DNA of 51,279 nucleotides from ZC4RG17 sp036259475 (GCA_036259475.1 DATABS010000111.1:1-51279); one strand, 5' to 3'. Positions 15,578 to 23,403 are shown, counted from the stretch's first letter. The notes: generated by a model from the letters alone, not told the origin. Numbers and translations: made by a program.

Positions 15578-16447
15578 TCAGGAAGACGTAGCGGCGCGGT
15601 GAGCCCGCACTGCTTCGACGTCCTCCCGATATTTGAGAACCACGCCGAGCGTGTCATCGACCACATCGTCGGTGAGCTCGTCCGCACCCAGGATCCGAAG
15701 GGCGCGAGCCCAGTCGAGGGTCTCGGCGACACCCGGAGGCTTGAAGAGATCGAGTGCCCTCAGATCGGTCATGGCGGCCGCCAGATGACGGGCCAGGCCC
15801 TCGTCCAGGTCGGGGATGCGGCGCCGGACTATCGCCACCTCCCGCTCCTCGTCGGGGTAGTCGATCCACTGGTAGATGCAGCGACGCTTGAGGGCGTCGT
15901 GGATCTCCCGGGTTCGGTTGGAGGTGATCACGACGATCGGTGGCCGCTCGGCACTGATCGTCCCTACTTCGGGGATCGTCACCTGAAAATCCGACAGCAG
16001 CTCGAGGAGGAACGCCTCGAACTCCTCGTCGGCCCGGTCCAGCTCGTCGATGAGCAGCACCGGACGCTTGCCGCCGGCCGCCGTCTCGACAGCCTGGAGG
16101 AGGGGACGGGCGATCAGATACTGGCGGGACATGATGTCGCCCACGTCGGGATGGGTGTGATCGCCGCTGGCCTCGATGAGCCGGATCGCCAGCATCTGGC
16201 GGGCGTAATCCCATTCGTAGAGGGCATGGTTGACGTCGAGACCTTCGTAGCACTGGAGGCGGATCAGCGGCTCCTCGAAGATGTCGGCCAGCACCTTGGC
16301 GACCTCCGTCTTACCGACACCCGCCTCGCCCTCGAGGAACAGCGGTCGCTCGAGCTCCAGGGCGAGATGGACCGCCACGCCGAGCCCTCGGTCGGCCACA
16401 TACCCCCGGTCTCGAAATGCCTCAACGACCTCATCCACCGACCGCAC
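15578..16447 (-). CDS. coxD: MoxR-type AAA+ ATPase (CoxD-like)
   Basis: A 289-aa AAA+ chaperone ATPase. Walker A is GEAGVGKTEVAK, Walker B VLLIDELDRADEEF, sensor 1 VVITSNRTREIHDALKRRC. In the CO dehydrogenase system CoxD works with CoxE in building the Mo-Cu active site. I chose the GTG at 16447 (VRSVDEVVEAF), which matches the usual CoxD start; the in-frame ATG at 16474 lies inside a repeat. CATAAT ends 6 nt before the GTG, so the gene may have its own leaderless promoter beside the inserted AbiEi/DUF559 block that separates it from coxM. Confidence 0.92.
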   Translation of the reverse strand: MRSVDEVVEAFRDRGYVADRGLGVAVHLALELERPLFLEGEAGVGKTEVAKVLADIFEEPLIRLQCYEGLDVNHALYEWDYARQMLAIRLIEASGDHTHPDVGDIMSRQYLIARPLLQAVETAAGGKRPVLLIDELDRADEEFEAFLLELLSDFQVTIPEVGTISAERPPIVVITSNRTREIHDALKRRCIYQWIDYPDEEREVAIVRRRIPDLDEGLARHLAAAMTDLRALDLFKPPGVAETLDWARALRILGADELTDDVVDDTLGVVLKYREDVEAVRAHRAATSS

Positions 16448-16453
16448 CCGCCC

Positions 16454-16459
16454 ATTATG
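16454..16459 (-). promoter_or_regulatory. coxD -10-like hexamer (leaderless), next to the repeat
   Basis: Reads CATAAT on the minus strand, one base from the consensus TATAAT, 6 nt before the coxD GTG. It abuts the left inverted repeat, so the element boundary may supply the A/T-rich promoter. Confidence 0.45.
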
Positions 16460-16482
16460 GCTTTTTATGACCAAAACGGGGC
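16460..16482 (+). repeat. left 23-bp inverted repeat flanking the AbiEi/DUF559 gene
   Basis: Identical over 23 nt, in opposite orientation, to 17528-17550; the core is ATGACCAAAACGGGGC. It is followed by a degenerate second arm (GCCCCGG at 16491-16497), so it looks like a decayed version of the hairpin found at the right end. Confidence 0.85.
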
Positions 16483-16566
16483 ATCTGACGCCCCGGTTCG
16501 ACTGCGAAAAGGGGACCGCCGATCAACCCCCTTCCAATCATCCTCGGAGTCCGGCACGGTGCGACC

Positions 16567-17508
16567 ATGCCGCACTTCGACGAGCTCCGCGCCATCGCCT
16601 CTCGCCAGCACGGCTTGGTAAGCCGCCGACAAGCCCGCGACGCCGGCTATGACCGCAAGGCCCTCGGTCGGCTCGTGAAAGGTGGCTACCTCTCCTACCT
16701 CACTCCTCGCGTTCTGCGCATCGGCGGCAGCGGCATGTCGCCCTGGGAATCGGTGATGGCGGGCGTTCTCGACGTCGGCTACGACGCCGCCGCGTCGCAC
16801 CTCTCTGCCGCCGCCCTCTGGGGTGTTGCCGGCATCGCGGCCGAGCCGGTCCACGTGGTGGTCACCCGAATCCTACGCCGCCGCGAGCCCGCTGCCGCCA
16901 CGATCCATCACCTCACACTGATCCCCGACGATCAGAGGGCATACCTCTATGACATTCCGGTCACGGGTCCCGCCCTCACCACACTCCTCGTCTGTGCGAG
17001 CGAAGGGACGATCAAAGGCGGCCAGGTGCTCGACCACTTCCTCGCCACTCGCGACCTGACGGTGGAAGAGGGCTGGCAATTCGAGCAGCGCGTCTCCAAG
17101 CAGGGTCGCAATGGGCTGACTCGCTTCCGACAGCTGCTCGAGTCGCGCGACGACGGCGTACCGGTGCCGCAGAGCAACAACGAGCGGCGCTTCGAGTTCA
17201 TCACCGATCGGGGTGGGATCACGACGCTGCGGCGCCAGGTGGACATCTACGCCCCGGCTTGGGTGGGGAGGGTCGACTACGACGACCTCGTGGTGCCCCT
17301 GATCGTGGAGATCCACAGCGAGCGTTACCACACCTCGTGGGCACAAAGGCGGGCCGACGCCGATCGAATCTCAAAGTTGGAGGCCGCGGGTTACACAGTG
17401 GTCGTCGTCTGGGACTATGAGATCTGGACCGAGCCCAAGGTCGTGGTGGACCGTATCCGTGAGGCGCGCGCCCGGCTACTGCAGGCGCAATCCGCCGCGA
17501 TTCAATGA
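16567..17508 (+). CDS. AbiEi-type winged-helix protein fused to DUF559/Vsr-like nuclease fold
   Basis: A 313-aa protein. The N-terminal 90 residues resemble the AbiEi antitoxin winged helix (SRQHGLVSRRQARDAGYDR, GYLSYLTPRVLRIGG, ASHLSAAALWG). The C-terminal part (about 205-300) has a PD-(D/E)xK-like layout: VDYDDLVVPLIVEIHSERYH, RRADADRISKLEAAGY and VVVVWDYEIW. It stands alone, with no AbiEii nucleotidyltransferase toxin next to it. It is on the opposite strand inside the cox cluster, between inverted repeats, and its stop codon lies in a terminator stem. Defence or mobile-element function is inference; many actinobacteria carry such solitary genes of unknown role. Confidence 0.82.
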   Translation: MPHFDELRAIASRQHGLVSRRQARDAGYDRKALGRLVKGGYLSYLTPRVLRIGGSGMSPWESVMAGVLDVGYDAAASHLSAAALWGVAGIAAEPVHVVVTRILRRREPAAATIHHLTLIPDDQRAYLYDIPVTGPALTTLLVCASEGTIKGGQVLDHFLATRDLTVEEGWQFEQRVSKQGRNGLTRFRQLLESRDDGVPVPQSNNERRFEFITDRGGITTLRRQVDIYAPAWVGRVDYDDLVVPLIVEIHSERYHTSWAQRRADADRISKLEAAGYTVVVVWDYEIWTEPKVVVDRIREARARLLQAQSAAIQ

Positions 17509-17543
17509 CCAAAACGGGGCGTTTCGCGCCCCGTTTTGGTCAT
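17505..17543. terminator. perfect 17-bp hairpin holding the stop codons of both convergent genes
   Basis: Arms 17505-17521 and 17527-17543 pair perfectly around a TTTCG loop. The TGA of the AbiEi/DUF559 gene (17506-17508) and the TGA of coxM (17540-17542, minus) are symmetrically placed in the two arms. AAAA and TTTT tracts within the arms allow termination on both strands. Confidence 0.85.
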
Positions 17544-17550
17544 AAAAAGC
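17528..17550 (-). repeat. right 23-bp inverted repeat flanking the AbiEi/DUF559 gene
   Basis: Perfect inverted copy of 16460-16482. Read on the minus strand it encodes the last residues of coxM and its stop. Together the two copies bound a block of 1091 bp. Confidence 0.85.
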
Positions 17551-18385
17551 TCAGGGCTTGGGTGAGGGCGCGGCGGGTGAAGACCTTGGCCAGGTGGGCC
17601 TTGTACTCCTCCGACCCGTACAGGTCCTCCAAGACGGTCACGCCGTCGGTGGCGCGTTCGGCCGCCTCTTTCACGGCCTGCTCCGAGCCGTCCGTGCCGA
17701 CCAGCGCCTCCGCCACCCCCTCGGCCAGGGTGGCGTTCGTGCCAACCCCCGTGAGCGCCACCCGACACCCCGAGATCGAGCCGTTGTCCTTCTGGACCCA
17801 CGCTGCGGCTCCGGCGACGGCGTAGTCGGTGTGGCCGCCTCTCCTTCCCAGCTTGTCGTAGGCGGTGGCGCCGCCGATCTTGGGGATGCGGATCTCGGTG
17901 AGGATCTCGTCGGGCTCCAGCGCCGACGTCATCGCATCCACGAAGAACTCGGACGATGGGATCTCCCGGGTCCCGTTGGGGCCTTGGGCGATCATGGTGG
18001 CGCCCAGCGCCAGGACGGCGGCCGTCTGGTCGGCGGCGATGTCGGAATGCGCCGCCGCCCCGCATGTGGTCCCCCGGTTTCTCACCTGGACGTCACCCGT
18101 CCACGAGGCGGCGTCGACCAGCGCCTGGGGCAGGTTGGAAGCGGCCGTCTGGGCGTGGCGCACCAGCGCTCCGATCGACACGTAGTCGCCCTCGTCGCGG
18201 ATCTCGTCGAGACCGGGGATCCGGCCGATGTCCACGACCGTCTCGGGCGACAGGAGGCGCAGCTTCATCATGGGAATGAGGCTCATGCCTCCCGCCATCA
18301 CCTTGGCGAACTCCGAATCGGATAGCGCGGCTACCGCCTCGTCGATGCTGGAAGGGGCGACGTAGTCGAATTTCCTGGGAAACAT
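17540..18385 (-). CDS. coxM: molybdenum hydroxylase FAD subunit (CoxM-like)
   Basis: A 281-aa FAD-binding subunit that passes electrons from the iron-sulfur subunit to an acceptor. The first flavin motif AGGMSLIPMMKLR is at about residue 31. At the second, where the family has TIGG(N/S), this protein reads RNRGTTCGAAAHSDIAAD, a notable change. The C-terminal CO-dehydrogenase flavoprotein domain follows from about residue 180. Its ATG overlaps the coxL stop (TGATG). The last codons and the stop lie in the right inverted repeat, so the extreme C terminus may have been altered by the insertion. Confidence 0.9.
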   Translation of the reverse strand: MFPRKFDYVAPSSIDEAVAALSDSEFAKVMAGGMSLIPMMKLRLLSPETVVDIGRIPGLDEIRDEGDYVSIGALVRHAQTAASNLPQALVDAASWTGDVQVRNRGTTCGAAAHSDIAADQTAAVLALGATMIAQGPNGTREIPSSEFFVDAMTSALEPDEILTEIRIPKIGGATAYDKLGRRGGHTDYAVAGAAAWVQKDNGSISGCRVALTGVGTNATLAEGVAEALVGTDGSEQAVKEAAERATDGVTVLEDLYGSEEYKAHLAKVFTRRALTQALSFL

Positions 18386-20778
18386 CAGCTATCACTCCCG
18401 TTCTGGGCGGCCTGGATCGCCTGCCACACCCGTTTGGGGCGCAGCGGCATGTCGATGTGTTTCACCCCGAGGGCTCGCAAGGCGTCGACCACGGCGTTCA
18501 CGATCGTCTGCGCCGACCCGATCGTCCCCGCTTCGCCGATTCCCTTCACACCCAGCGGGTTTATGTCGGTGGGCGTGACCGTGCGGGCCAGTTCGAAGGT
18601 GGGGAGATCCGTCGCCGTGGGCAAGGGATAGTCGACCAGCGACCCGGTGAGGAGGTTGCCGTCACCGTCGTAGATCGCATCTTCGAACAGGGCCTGACCG
18701 ATTCCCTGGGCGAGGCCGCCGTGGATCTGGCCGTCGACGATCATCGGGTTGATGACCGTCCCACAGTCGTCCATCGCCAGGTAACGCAGCAGGTCCACGT
18801 CGCCGGTGTCGGTGTCGACCTCCACCATTGCGATATGGGTCCCGAACGGCCACGTGGCGTTTGCCGGGCTGAAAACCGAGTGCGCCTCCAGGCCACCCGC
18901 CAGACCCTCCGGCAGGAGATGCGGCTGGTACGCCGCCTTGGCCAACTCCTCCCAAGACAGCGATCGGTCGGGCGAGCCTGCCACGTGGGCCTGGCCGTTC
19001 TCGAACCGGATGTCCTCTTCGGCCGCCTCCAGGAGATGAGCGGCGATCTTGGCCGCCTTGGCCTTGACCTCCAGGGCAGCCTGGTGGGTGGCAGGTCCAT
19101 CCACCGCGGCGGATCGGGACCCGAAGGTCCCGATCCCCATCGGCGACTCGGCCGTGTCCCCGTGCCGCACCCGGATCTTCTCCTCGTCGATTCCGAGCTG
19201 GCGGGACACGATCTGGGCCCACGTCGTCTCATGCCCTTGGCCGGTCGGCCCGGTGCCGATGATCGTGGTGACACTGCCGTCGGGATTGACCCGGACCAGA
19301 CCCGAGCCATTGAACGACGACGGCAGCCCGTACTCGCTCCACGAGAAACCGAGGTCGGCCAGTGCCGACGGCCCGAATCCGCACACCTCGACATAGGAGG
19401 TGAGCCCCACCCCGACGTTGCGTCCCTCCTCTCGAGCAAGGTCTCGCTCTTGCAGCAGAGCGTCCCAGCCGAAGTGCTTCAACGCTGCGTCGAGGTTCTT
19501 TTCGTAGTCTCCGGTATCCACCGCGAAGCCCACGGGTGCCGTTGCCCCGGGGAACTCGCTCGCCGGGATGTAATTCCTGCGGCGCACGTCTGCCGGGTCC
19601 ATCCCTATGGCGGCGGCGTATTCGTCGAGGATCCGCTCGAGGTAGTAGATCGCCTCGGGCCGGCCGGCGCCGCGATAGGCGTCGGTGGTCATGGTGTGGG
19701 TGGTGACACAGTCGAGCTTCATGTGGATCGGGAACTTGTACTGGCCCGACCCCACGAACACGCCGAGGAACGGGATCGCCACGGTGAAGTTCTGGGTGTA
19801 AGCGCCCATGTCGCATAGGGCATGGAGCTCATAACCGAGCACCTCGCCGTCTCTCGTCCCGGTCACGGTGGCGGTCCCGACCCAGCCGCGGCCCTGGATG
19901 GTGCTGTTGGGCGACTCCCGGCGCTCCTCGGTGTACTTGACGGGACGGCCCAATTGCTGGGCGGCGAAGGCGACGAGCACCTCGTCGTTGTAGATGTTGA
20001 GCTTCGCCCCGAACCCACCCCCTACCTCCGGGGCGAGGACGCGCACGGAGTTTGACGCCAGCCCGAACGTCTTGGCGATCGCCCCGGCGAGGGCATGGGG
20101 CACCTGCGTGGACGAGTAGACCTCGAAGCGCTGATAGCCCCGGTTCCAATCCGCCAGCACTGCCCGCGGCTCGATAGCCGTCGGTATGAGGCGCTGATTG
20201 ATCATCTCCTGACTGACGACGACTACATCGTCCCGTTGCTTGGCCTGAGCGATTTCCTCCTTGGTCTGGGCGATGCCCTCTTCGTTCCCCCAAGGCCCAC
20301 ACTCCCAGGTGAGGATGATGTTGGAGTCCAGTTCGTCGTGGACCTTCACCTTGTCCGAGGCAGCCTGCTTGAGGTCGACCACGGCGGGGAGCGGCTCGTA
20401 GTCGACGTCGACGGCCTCGGCGGCGTCGTCGGCCAGTGCCCGTGAGTCGGCCACGACCATCGCCACCGACTCTCCTACATGGCTCGCCATCCCGTCGGCG
20501 AGAAGCGGACGGAGCTTCCCGACAGGAACCTGCGCGAGGACCGGTCCCAGATGACGGACGTCCTCGGCCACGTACACGGCGTGGACGCCTTCCATCTCCT
20601 CGGCTCGCAACGTGTCGATCGACGCGATCCGGGCGTGGGCGTAGGGGCTGCGCACGAAAGCGGCATGGACGGTGCCGCTCAGCTTGATGTCGTCCACGTA
20701 GCGGCCTTCGCCCTGGATGAGGGCTGGGTCCTCGCGACGGCGGATCGCCCCGCCCAGCACGCTCGTGGTGGTCGTCAC
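18385..20778 (-). CDS. coxL: molybdenum hydroxylase large subunit, form II CO-dehydrogenase-like (CoxL)
   Basis: A 797-aa molybdopterin-binding catalytic subunit of the xanthine oxidase family. The active-site loop reads AYRGAGR at residues 367-373, the form II signature; true CO-oxidising form I enzymes have AYxCSFR. The conserved catalytic glutamate is E749 in KGIGEAGTIG. Other family motifs are GGGFGAKLNIYND, TGPTGQGHET and ALFEDAIYD. The GTG at 20778 overlaps coxS as GTGA. The order S-L-M also matches form II clusters. The substrate is uncertain: an aldehyde, a purine-like or another small molecule is at least as likely as CO. Confidence 0.93.
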   Translation of the reverse strand: MTTTTSVLGGAIRRREDPALIQGEGRYVDDIKLSGTVHAAFVRSPYAHARIASIDTLRAEEMEGVHAVYVAEDVRHLGPVLAQVPVGKLRPLLADGMASHVGESVAMVVADSRALADDAAEAVDVDYEPLPAVVDLKQAASDKVKVHDELDSNIILTWECGPWGNEEGIAQTKEEIAQAKQRDDVVVVSQEMINQRLIPTAIEPRAVLADWNRGYQRFEVYSSTQVPHALAGAIAKTFGLASNSVRVLAPEVGGGFGAKLNIYNDEVLVAFAAQQLGRPVKYTEERRESPNSTIQGRGWVGTATVTGTRDGEVLGYELHALCDMGAYTQNFTVAIPFLGVFVGSGQYKFPIHMKLDCVTTHTMTTDAYRGAGRPEAIYYLERILDEYAAAIGMDPADVRRRNYIPASEFPGATAPVGFAVDTGDYEKNLDAALKHFGWDALLQERDLAREEGRNVGVGLTSYVEVCGFGPSALADLGFSWSEYGLPSSFNGSGLVRVNPDGSVTTIIGTGPTGQGHETTWAQIVSRQLGIDEEKIRVRHGDTAESPMGIGTFGSRSAAVDGPATHQAALEVKAKAAKIAAHLLEAAEEDIRFENGQAHVAGSPDRSLSWEELAKAAYQPHLLPEGLAGGLEAHSVFSPANATWPFGTHIAMVEVDTDTGDVDLLRYLAMDDCGTVINPMIVDGQIHGGLAQGIGQALFEDAIYDGDGNLLTGSLVDYPLPTATDLPTFELARTVTPTDINPLGVKGIGEAGTIGSAQTIVNAVVDALRALGVKHIDMPLRPKRVWQAIQAAQNGSDS

Positions 20779-21284
20779 GCCGACACCTCCTCGTGGTTCC
20801 AATCGGGAGCCGGTGGCTCTTCCCCCCGGGTCTTGGCGGCGGCGTACTCCACCGAGCGGACGATGTTGTGATAGCCGGTGCAGCGACACAAGTTTCCCTC
20901 GATGGCATGACGGATCTCGGTCTCACTGGGCGACTGGTTCTGCTCCAAGAGACCCACCGCTGCCATGATCATGCCAGGGGTGCAAAAGCCGCACTGAAGA
21001 CCATGGCGCTCCCAGAACCCTTCCTGGACCGGATGAAGCGTCCCGTTGTCGGCCAGACCCTCGATGGTCCGGATCGAGGTGCCCTCGGCCTGGACGGCCA
21101 GCATCGTGCAGGACTTCGTCGGCTGGTCATCGACCAGCACCGTGCACGCCCCGCAGTAGCTGGTTTCGCAGCCGACATGGGTCCCGGTGAGGCGCTGGTC
21201 CTCGCGCAGGAAGTGCACGAGCAGGGTGCGTGGTTCGACGTCTGCCGAGACCTCGCGCCCGTTGATCGTCATCGAGACCTTCAA
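20775..21284 (-). CDS. coxS: molybdenum hydroxylase [2Fe-2S] subunit (CoxS-like)
   Basis: A 169-aa iron-sulfur subunit with both [2Fe-2S] sites: the plant-ferredoxin type C-x4-C-x2-C in GCETSYCGACTV plus the later KSC, and the helical QCGFCTPGMI with GNLCRCTGY. It carries electrons from the Mo site to FAD. The start is TTG at 21284: it lies 6 nt after a strong GAGGAGGAGG, whereas the ATG at 21272 is too far away. It heads the cox operon, with a TAGGTT -10-like hexamer upstream. The C-terminal tail (EEPPAPDWNHEEVSA) is longer than in many homologues. Confidence 0.93.
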   Translation of the reverse strand: MKVSMTINGREVSADVEPRTLLVHFLREDQRLTGTHVGCETSYCGACTVLVDDQPTKSCTMLAVQAEGTSIRTIEGLADNGTLHPVQEGFWERHGLQCGFCTPGMIMAAVGLLEQNQSPSETEIRHAIEGNLCRCTGYHNIVRSVEYAAAKTRGEEPPAPDWNHEEVSA

Positions 21285-21318
21285 AGGCGACCTCCTCCTC
21301 GTGTTGTGTCCGAGACCG

Positions 21319-21324
21319 AACCTA
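21319..21324 (-). promoter_or_regulatory. coxS -10-like hexamer
   Basis: Reads TAGGTT on the minus strand, 34 nt upstream of the TTG start, leaving room for the leader that carries GAGGAGGAGG. No clear -35. Confidence 0.4.
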
Positions 21325-21393
21325 TCAGGCGCGTCCCCTCAACGTCGAAGGGAATCGCCTCTTTCCCGCCGATGGCGCTCCCGGGGGCAGATC

Positions 21394-21876
21394 TCAGGGC
21401 CGGTCGAGCGAACCGCCGAGGACCATCGCCAGTTCTGAGACGATCCAACCGAGAAAGGAGAGCGCGTCGGAGGCCTCCGGGCGGATGTCGTCGTAGGCCT
21501 CCGGGGAGTCGATTCCCCAGCGGGCCGCCAAGACGAGGCGTGCCTCGTTGACCACTCGCATCACCGCCTCCGCCTCGGCGTTCGAGATGACCACCTCGTT
21601 GTCCTCCGAGGACTCGACGGCCTCGATGACCATCTCGAACGCCGACCGATCGGCCCTCCGCGCCGAGCTCAACTCGCTGCCGGCGAACCGGCGCCACTCG
21701 GCGTCGGCCTCGGGGTCTTCCAGATAGGCCGGTGGGTCGAGGCGAGCCGCCCCCGGATCCTCATCCGGGTGGCCGAGGCGCCCGAGAACCCCGAGGATGT
21801 CTCCGAGGAAAGCCACCTCCTGGGGCTGGAAGTGGACCATGACCCCATCGGGATCGAGACTGAAGTAGTGCGTCAC
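21394..21876 (-). CDS. DUF2017 family protein
   Basis: A 160-aa acidic, helical protein of the actinobacterial DUF2017 family, regularly found next to clpS. Visible parts are the N-terminal VMVHFQPQEVAFLGDI segment and the C-terminal WGIDSPEAYDDIRPEASDALSFLGWIVSEL segment. The function is unknown; the constant clpS linkage suggests a role with Clp proteolysis. The GTG at 21876 begins 5 nt after the clpS stop. Confidence 0.85.
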   Translation of the reverse strand: MTHYFSLDPDGVMVHFQPQEVAFLGDILGVLGRLGHPDEDPGAARLDPPAYLEDPEADAEWRRFAGSELSSARRADRSAFEMVIEAVESSEDNEVVISNAEAEAVMRVVNEARLVLAARWGIDSPEAYDDIRPEASDALSFLGWIVSELAMVLGGSLDRP

Positions 21877-21881
21877 CCGGC

Positions 21882-22163
21882 CTACTGCTCGATCGTCGCC
21901 CACAGGCCGTGGTGGTGCAGCCGGTAACAGTCGTGCTCCATCCGCTCCCTCGGCCCGTCGGTCACGACCGAGCGCCCCTCGTTGTGCACCTGGAGCATCA
22001 GCCGCGTGGCCTTCGTTTCGTCGTATCCGAACAGCTTGCGAAACACGTACACCACATACTCCATCGTGTTGACCGGGTCGTCCCACACCACGACCTTCCA
22101 GGTGTCGTCCAGCCGCTCGCCGCGATCGGTGTCGGGGTCCCTGACCGGCGCTTCGGTGGTCAT
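21882..22163 (-). CDS. clpS: ATP-dependent Clp protease adaptor ClpS
   Basis: A 93-aa adaptor that delivers N-degron substrates to ClpC/ClpA-ClpP. The core shows VVVWDDPVNTMEYVVYVF, KLFGYDETKATRLMLQVH and GRSVVTDGPRERMEH, with the conserved DDPVNT loop and the VHNEG segment that shapes the amino-acid pocket. It starts 7 nt after the pheA stop and is followed by DUF2017. Confidence 0.95.
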   Translation of the reverse strand: MTTEAPVRDPDTDRGERLDDTWKVVVWDDPVNTMEYVVYVFRKLFGYDETKATRLMLQVHNEGRSVVTDGPRERMEHDCYRLHHHGLWATIEQ

Positions 22164-22170
22164 AGCTCCA

Positions 22171-22977
22171 TCAGGCCGAACGGTAGGTCCCCAAGAATCG
22201 CAAGTCGGACAGAGTGGCCGGTCTGGGTTCGAATACCGAAGCCAGCCCGTCGGCGCCGGGGGGATGGGACAGGTCCACGAAAAACCGGTAAGACCACGCT
22301 TCATCGGACGGCCGCGACTCGATCCGCGTCAGGTTGGCCCCCCTCAGTCCCAGCTCGGTCAAAGCGAGGGCGAGGGCGCCCGGGGTGTGCGAGGTGGTGA
22401 AAGCGACCGTCGACTTGTTGGCGGTGGGGGCTACGGGCTGTTCTCCCGAAGCAAGGACGACGAAACGTGTCGTGTTGTGGTCCCGGTCGATCACGTCGGC
22501 CATCAGGACGGCGAGGTCGTGCGGGGCGGCCGCCACCGCCGGAGCCAGGGCGGCGTCCGACACCCGGCGCGCCTCGGCCACCTGGCGCACGGCGCCGGCA
22601 GTGTCGTGCACGGGTACCGGCTCCCACCCCCAGTGGGTGATGATCGCCTCCGCCTGACTGAGCGCCTCGGGATGGGACAGCACCCTCTCGATCTGTTCCA
22701 TTGCCGTGCCCGGAACACCGAGGAGGGCATGACGCACCTCGATGAGGTGTTCGGCCACGATGCGATTGTCTCCGGGCAGCAGCCGATCCAGTACGGGGAG
22801 CACGCTTCCGGTGGTCGAGTTCTCGATCGGTACCACGAGGCGGTCCACCTCCTTGGCCGCCAGAGCTTCGAAGGCAGCTACGAAGCTGGCGAACCCGATC
22901 CGGTCCTCCTCGGGAAACAAGTCCCGGGAGGCGCGATCCGAGTACGAGTAGGCCTCACCCTGATAGCCGATCCTCAT
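22171..22977 (-). CDS. pheA: prephenate dehydratase
   Basis: Makes phenylpyruvate for phenylalanine synthesis. A 268-aa monofunctional enzyme: N-terminal MRIGYQGEAYSYSDRA, PIENSTTGSVLPVLD, catalytic HNTTRFVVLA at about residue 165, then a C-terminal ACT domain with SHTPGALALAL and the phenylalanine-binding LTRIESRPSDEAWSYRFF. There is no chorismate mutase domain. TACCGT ends 7 nt before the ATG, so it is probably leaderless. It is co-directional with clpS and DUF2017, unusual company, and is far from tyrA/aroF. Confidence 0.95.
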   Translation of the reverse strand: MRIGYQGEAYSYSDRASRDLFPEEDRIGFASFVAAFEALAAKEVDRLVVPIENSTTGSVLPVLDRLLPGDNRIVAEHLIEVRHALLGVPGTAMEQIERVLSHPEALSQAEAIITHWGWEPVPVHDTAGAVRQVAEARRVSDAALAPAVAAAPHDLAVLMADVIDRDHNTTRFVVLASGEQPVAPTANKSTVAFTTSHTPGALALALTELGLRGANLTRIESRPSDEAWSYRFFVDLSHPPGADGLASVFEPRPATLSDLRFLGTYRSA

Positions 22978-22984
22978 CACGGCA

Positions 22985-22990
22985 ACGGTA
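22985..22990 (-). promoter_or_regulatory. pheA -10-like hexamer (leaderless)
   Basis: Reads TACCGT on the minus strand with 7 nt to the ATG and no Shine-Dalgarno. Confidence 0.45.
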
Positions 22991-23027
22991 ACGGCCCTCC
23001 CGGGCGAGCGACGCGTCGCCGCGGGAG

Positions 23028-23324
23028 CTATCGACTCCGAGGAGCCGAGCCGCGGAAGGCGTATCGAGGTCCGCGTCCCGGTCGGCTCTTGGCCAGAGCC
23101 TCCGCCTCGGCTGCGGCTCCGGCGCGACGCGCTTCGGCCAGTGCCGAAAAGATCGTCGGCCTCGCCGGTCCGAACAATCCCGGCGTCGTCACCGGAGCCG
23201 AGCCATCCTTTGCCGCATCCAGATCGATCACAACGGTGCCGCATTGCCGGCACGCCATCCGTGCCATCCCGGCCCCGACATCGGTGATCACGAAATCGTG
23301 ATCACCCGTGCATCCTTGTCCCAC
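23028..23324 (-). CDS. small zinc-ribbon-like hypothetical protein
   Basis: A 98-aa protein of unknown function. The N-terminal half has an early Cys (GQGCTGDHDF) and a later MACRQCGTVVIDLD, which together could bind one zinc as a short ribbon. The C-terminal half is basic and Ala/Arg-rich. The GTG at 23324 follows a GGGAG ribosome-binding site, and a TACTCT hexamer lies 34 nt upstream. It is followed by pheA. Confidence 0.65.
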   Translation of the reverse strand: MGQGCTGDHDFVITDVGAGMARMACRQCGTVVIDLDAAKDGSAPVTTPGLFGPARPTIFSALAEARRAGAAAEAEALAKSRPGRGPRYAFRGSAPRSR

Positions 23325-23403
23325 TTCCAGACTCCCAGCCTAGTCACTCCGATCACTGAGAGTAGCGGAATTGGGGTCCGATGTTACGTTGAGTGGTGAT
23401 AAG

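Noticed and set aside
16567..17508. Complete type IV AbiE toxin-antitoxin pair
   Set aside because: Only the AbiEi-like gene is present; the neighbours are cox genes and no AbiEii-type nucleotidyltransferase is found.
18457..19818. 453-aa open frame on the plus strand
   Set aside because: Shadow of coxL; no domain, no start signals.
22222..22245. tRNA T-arm-like GGTTCGAATACC
   Set aside because: It lies in the coding region of pheA and no acceptor or anticodon stem surrounds it.
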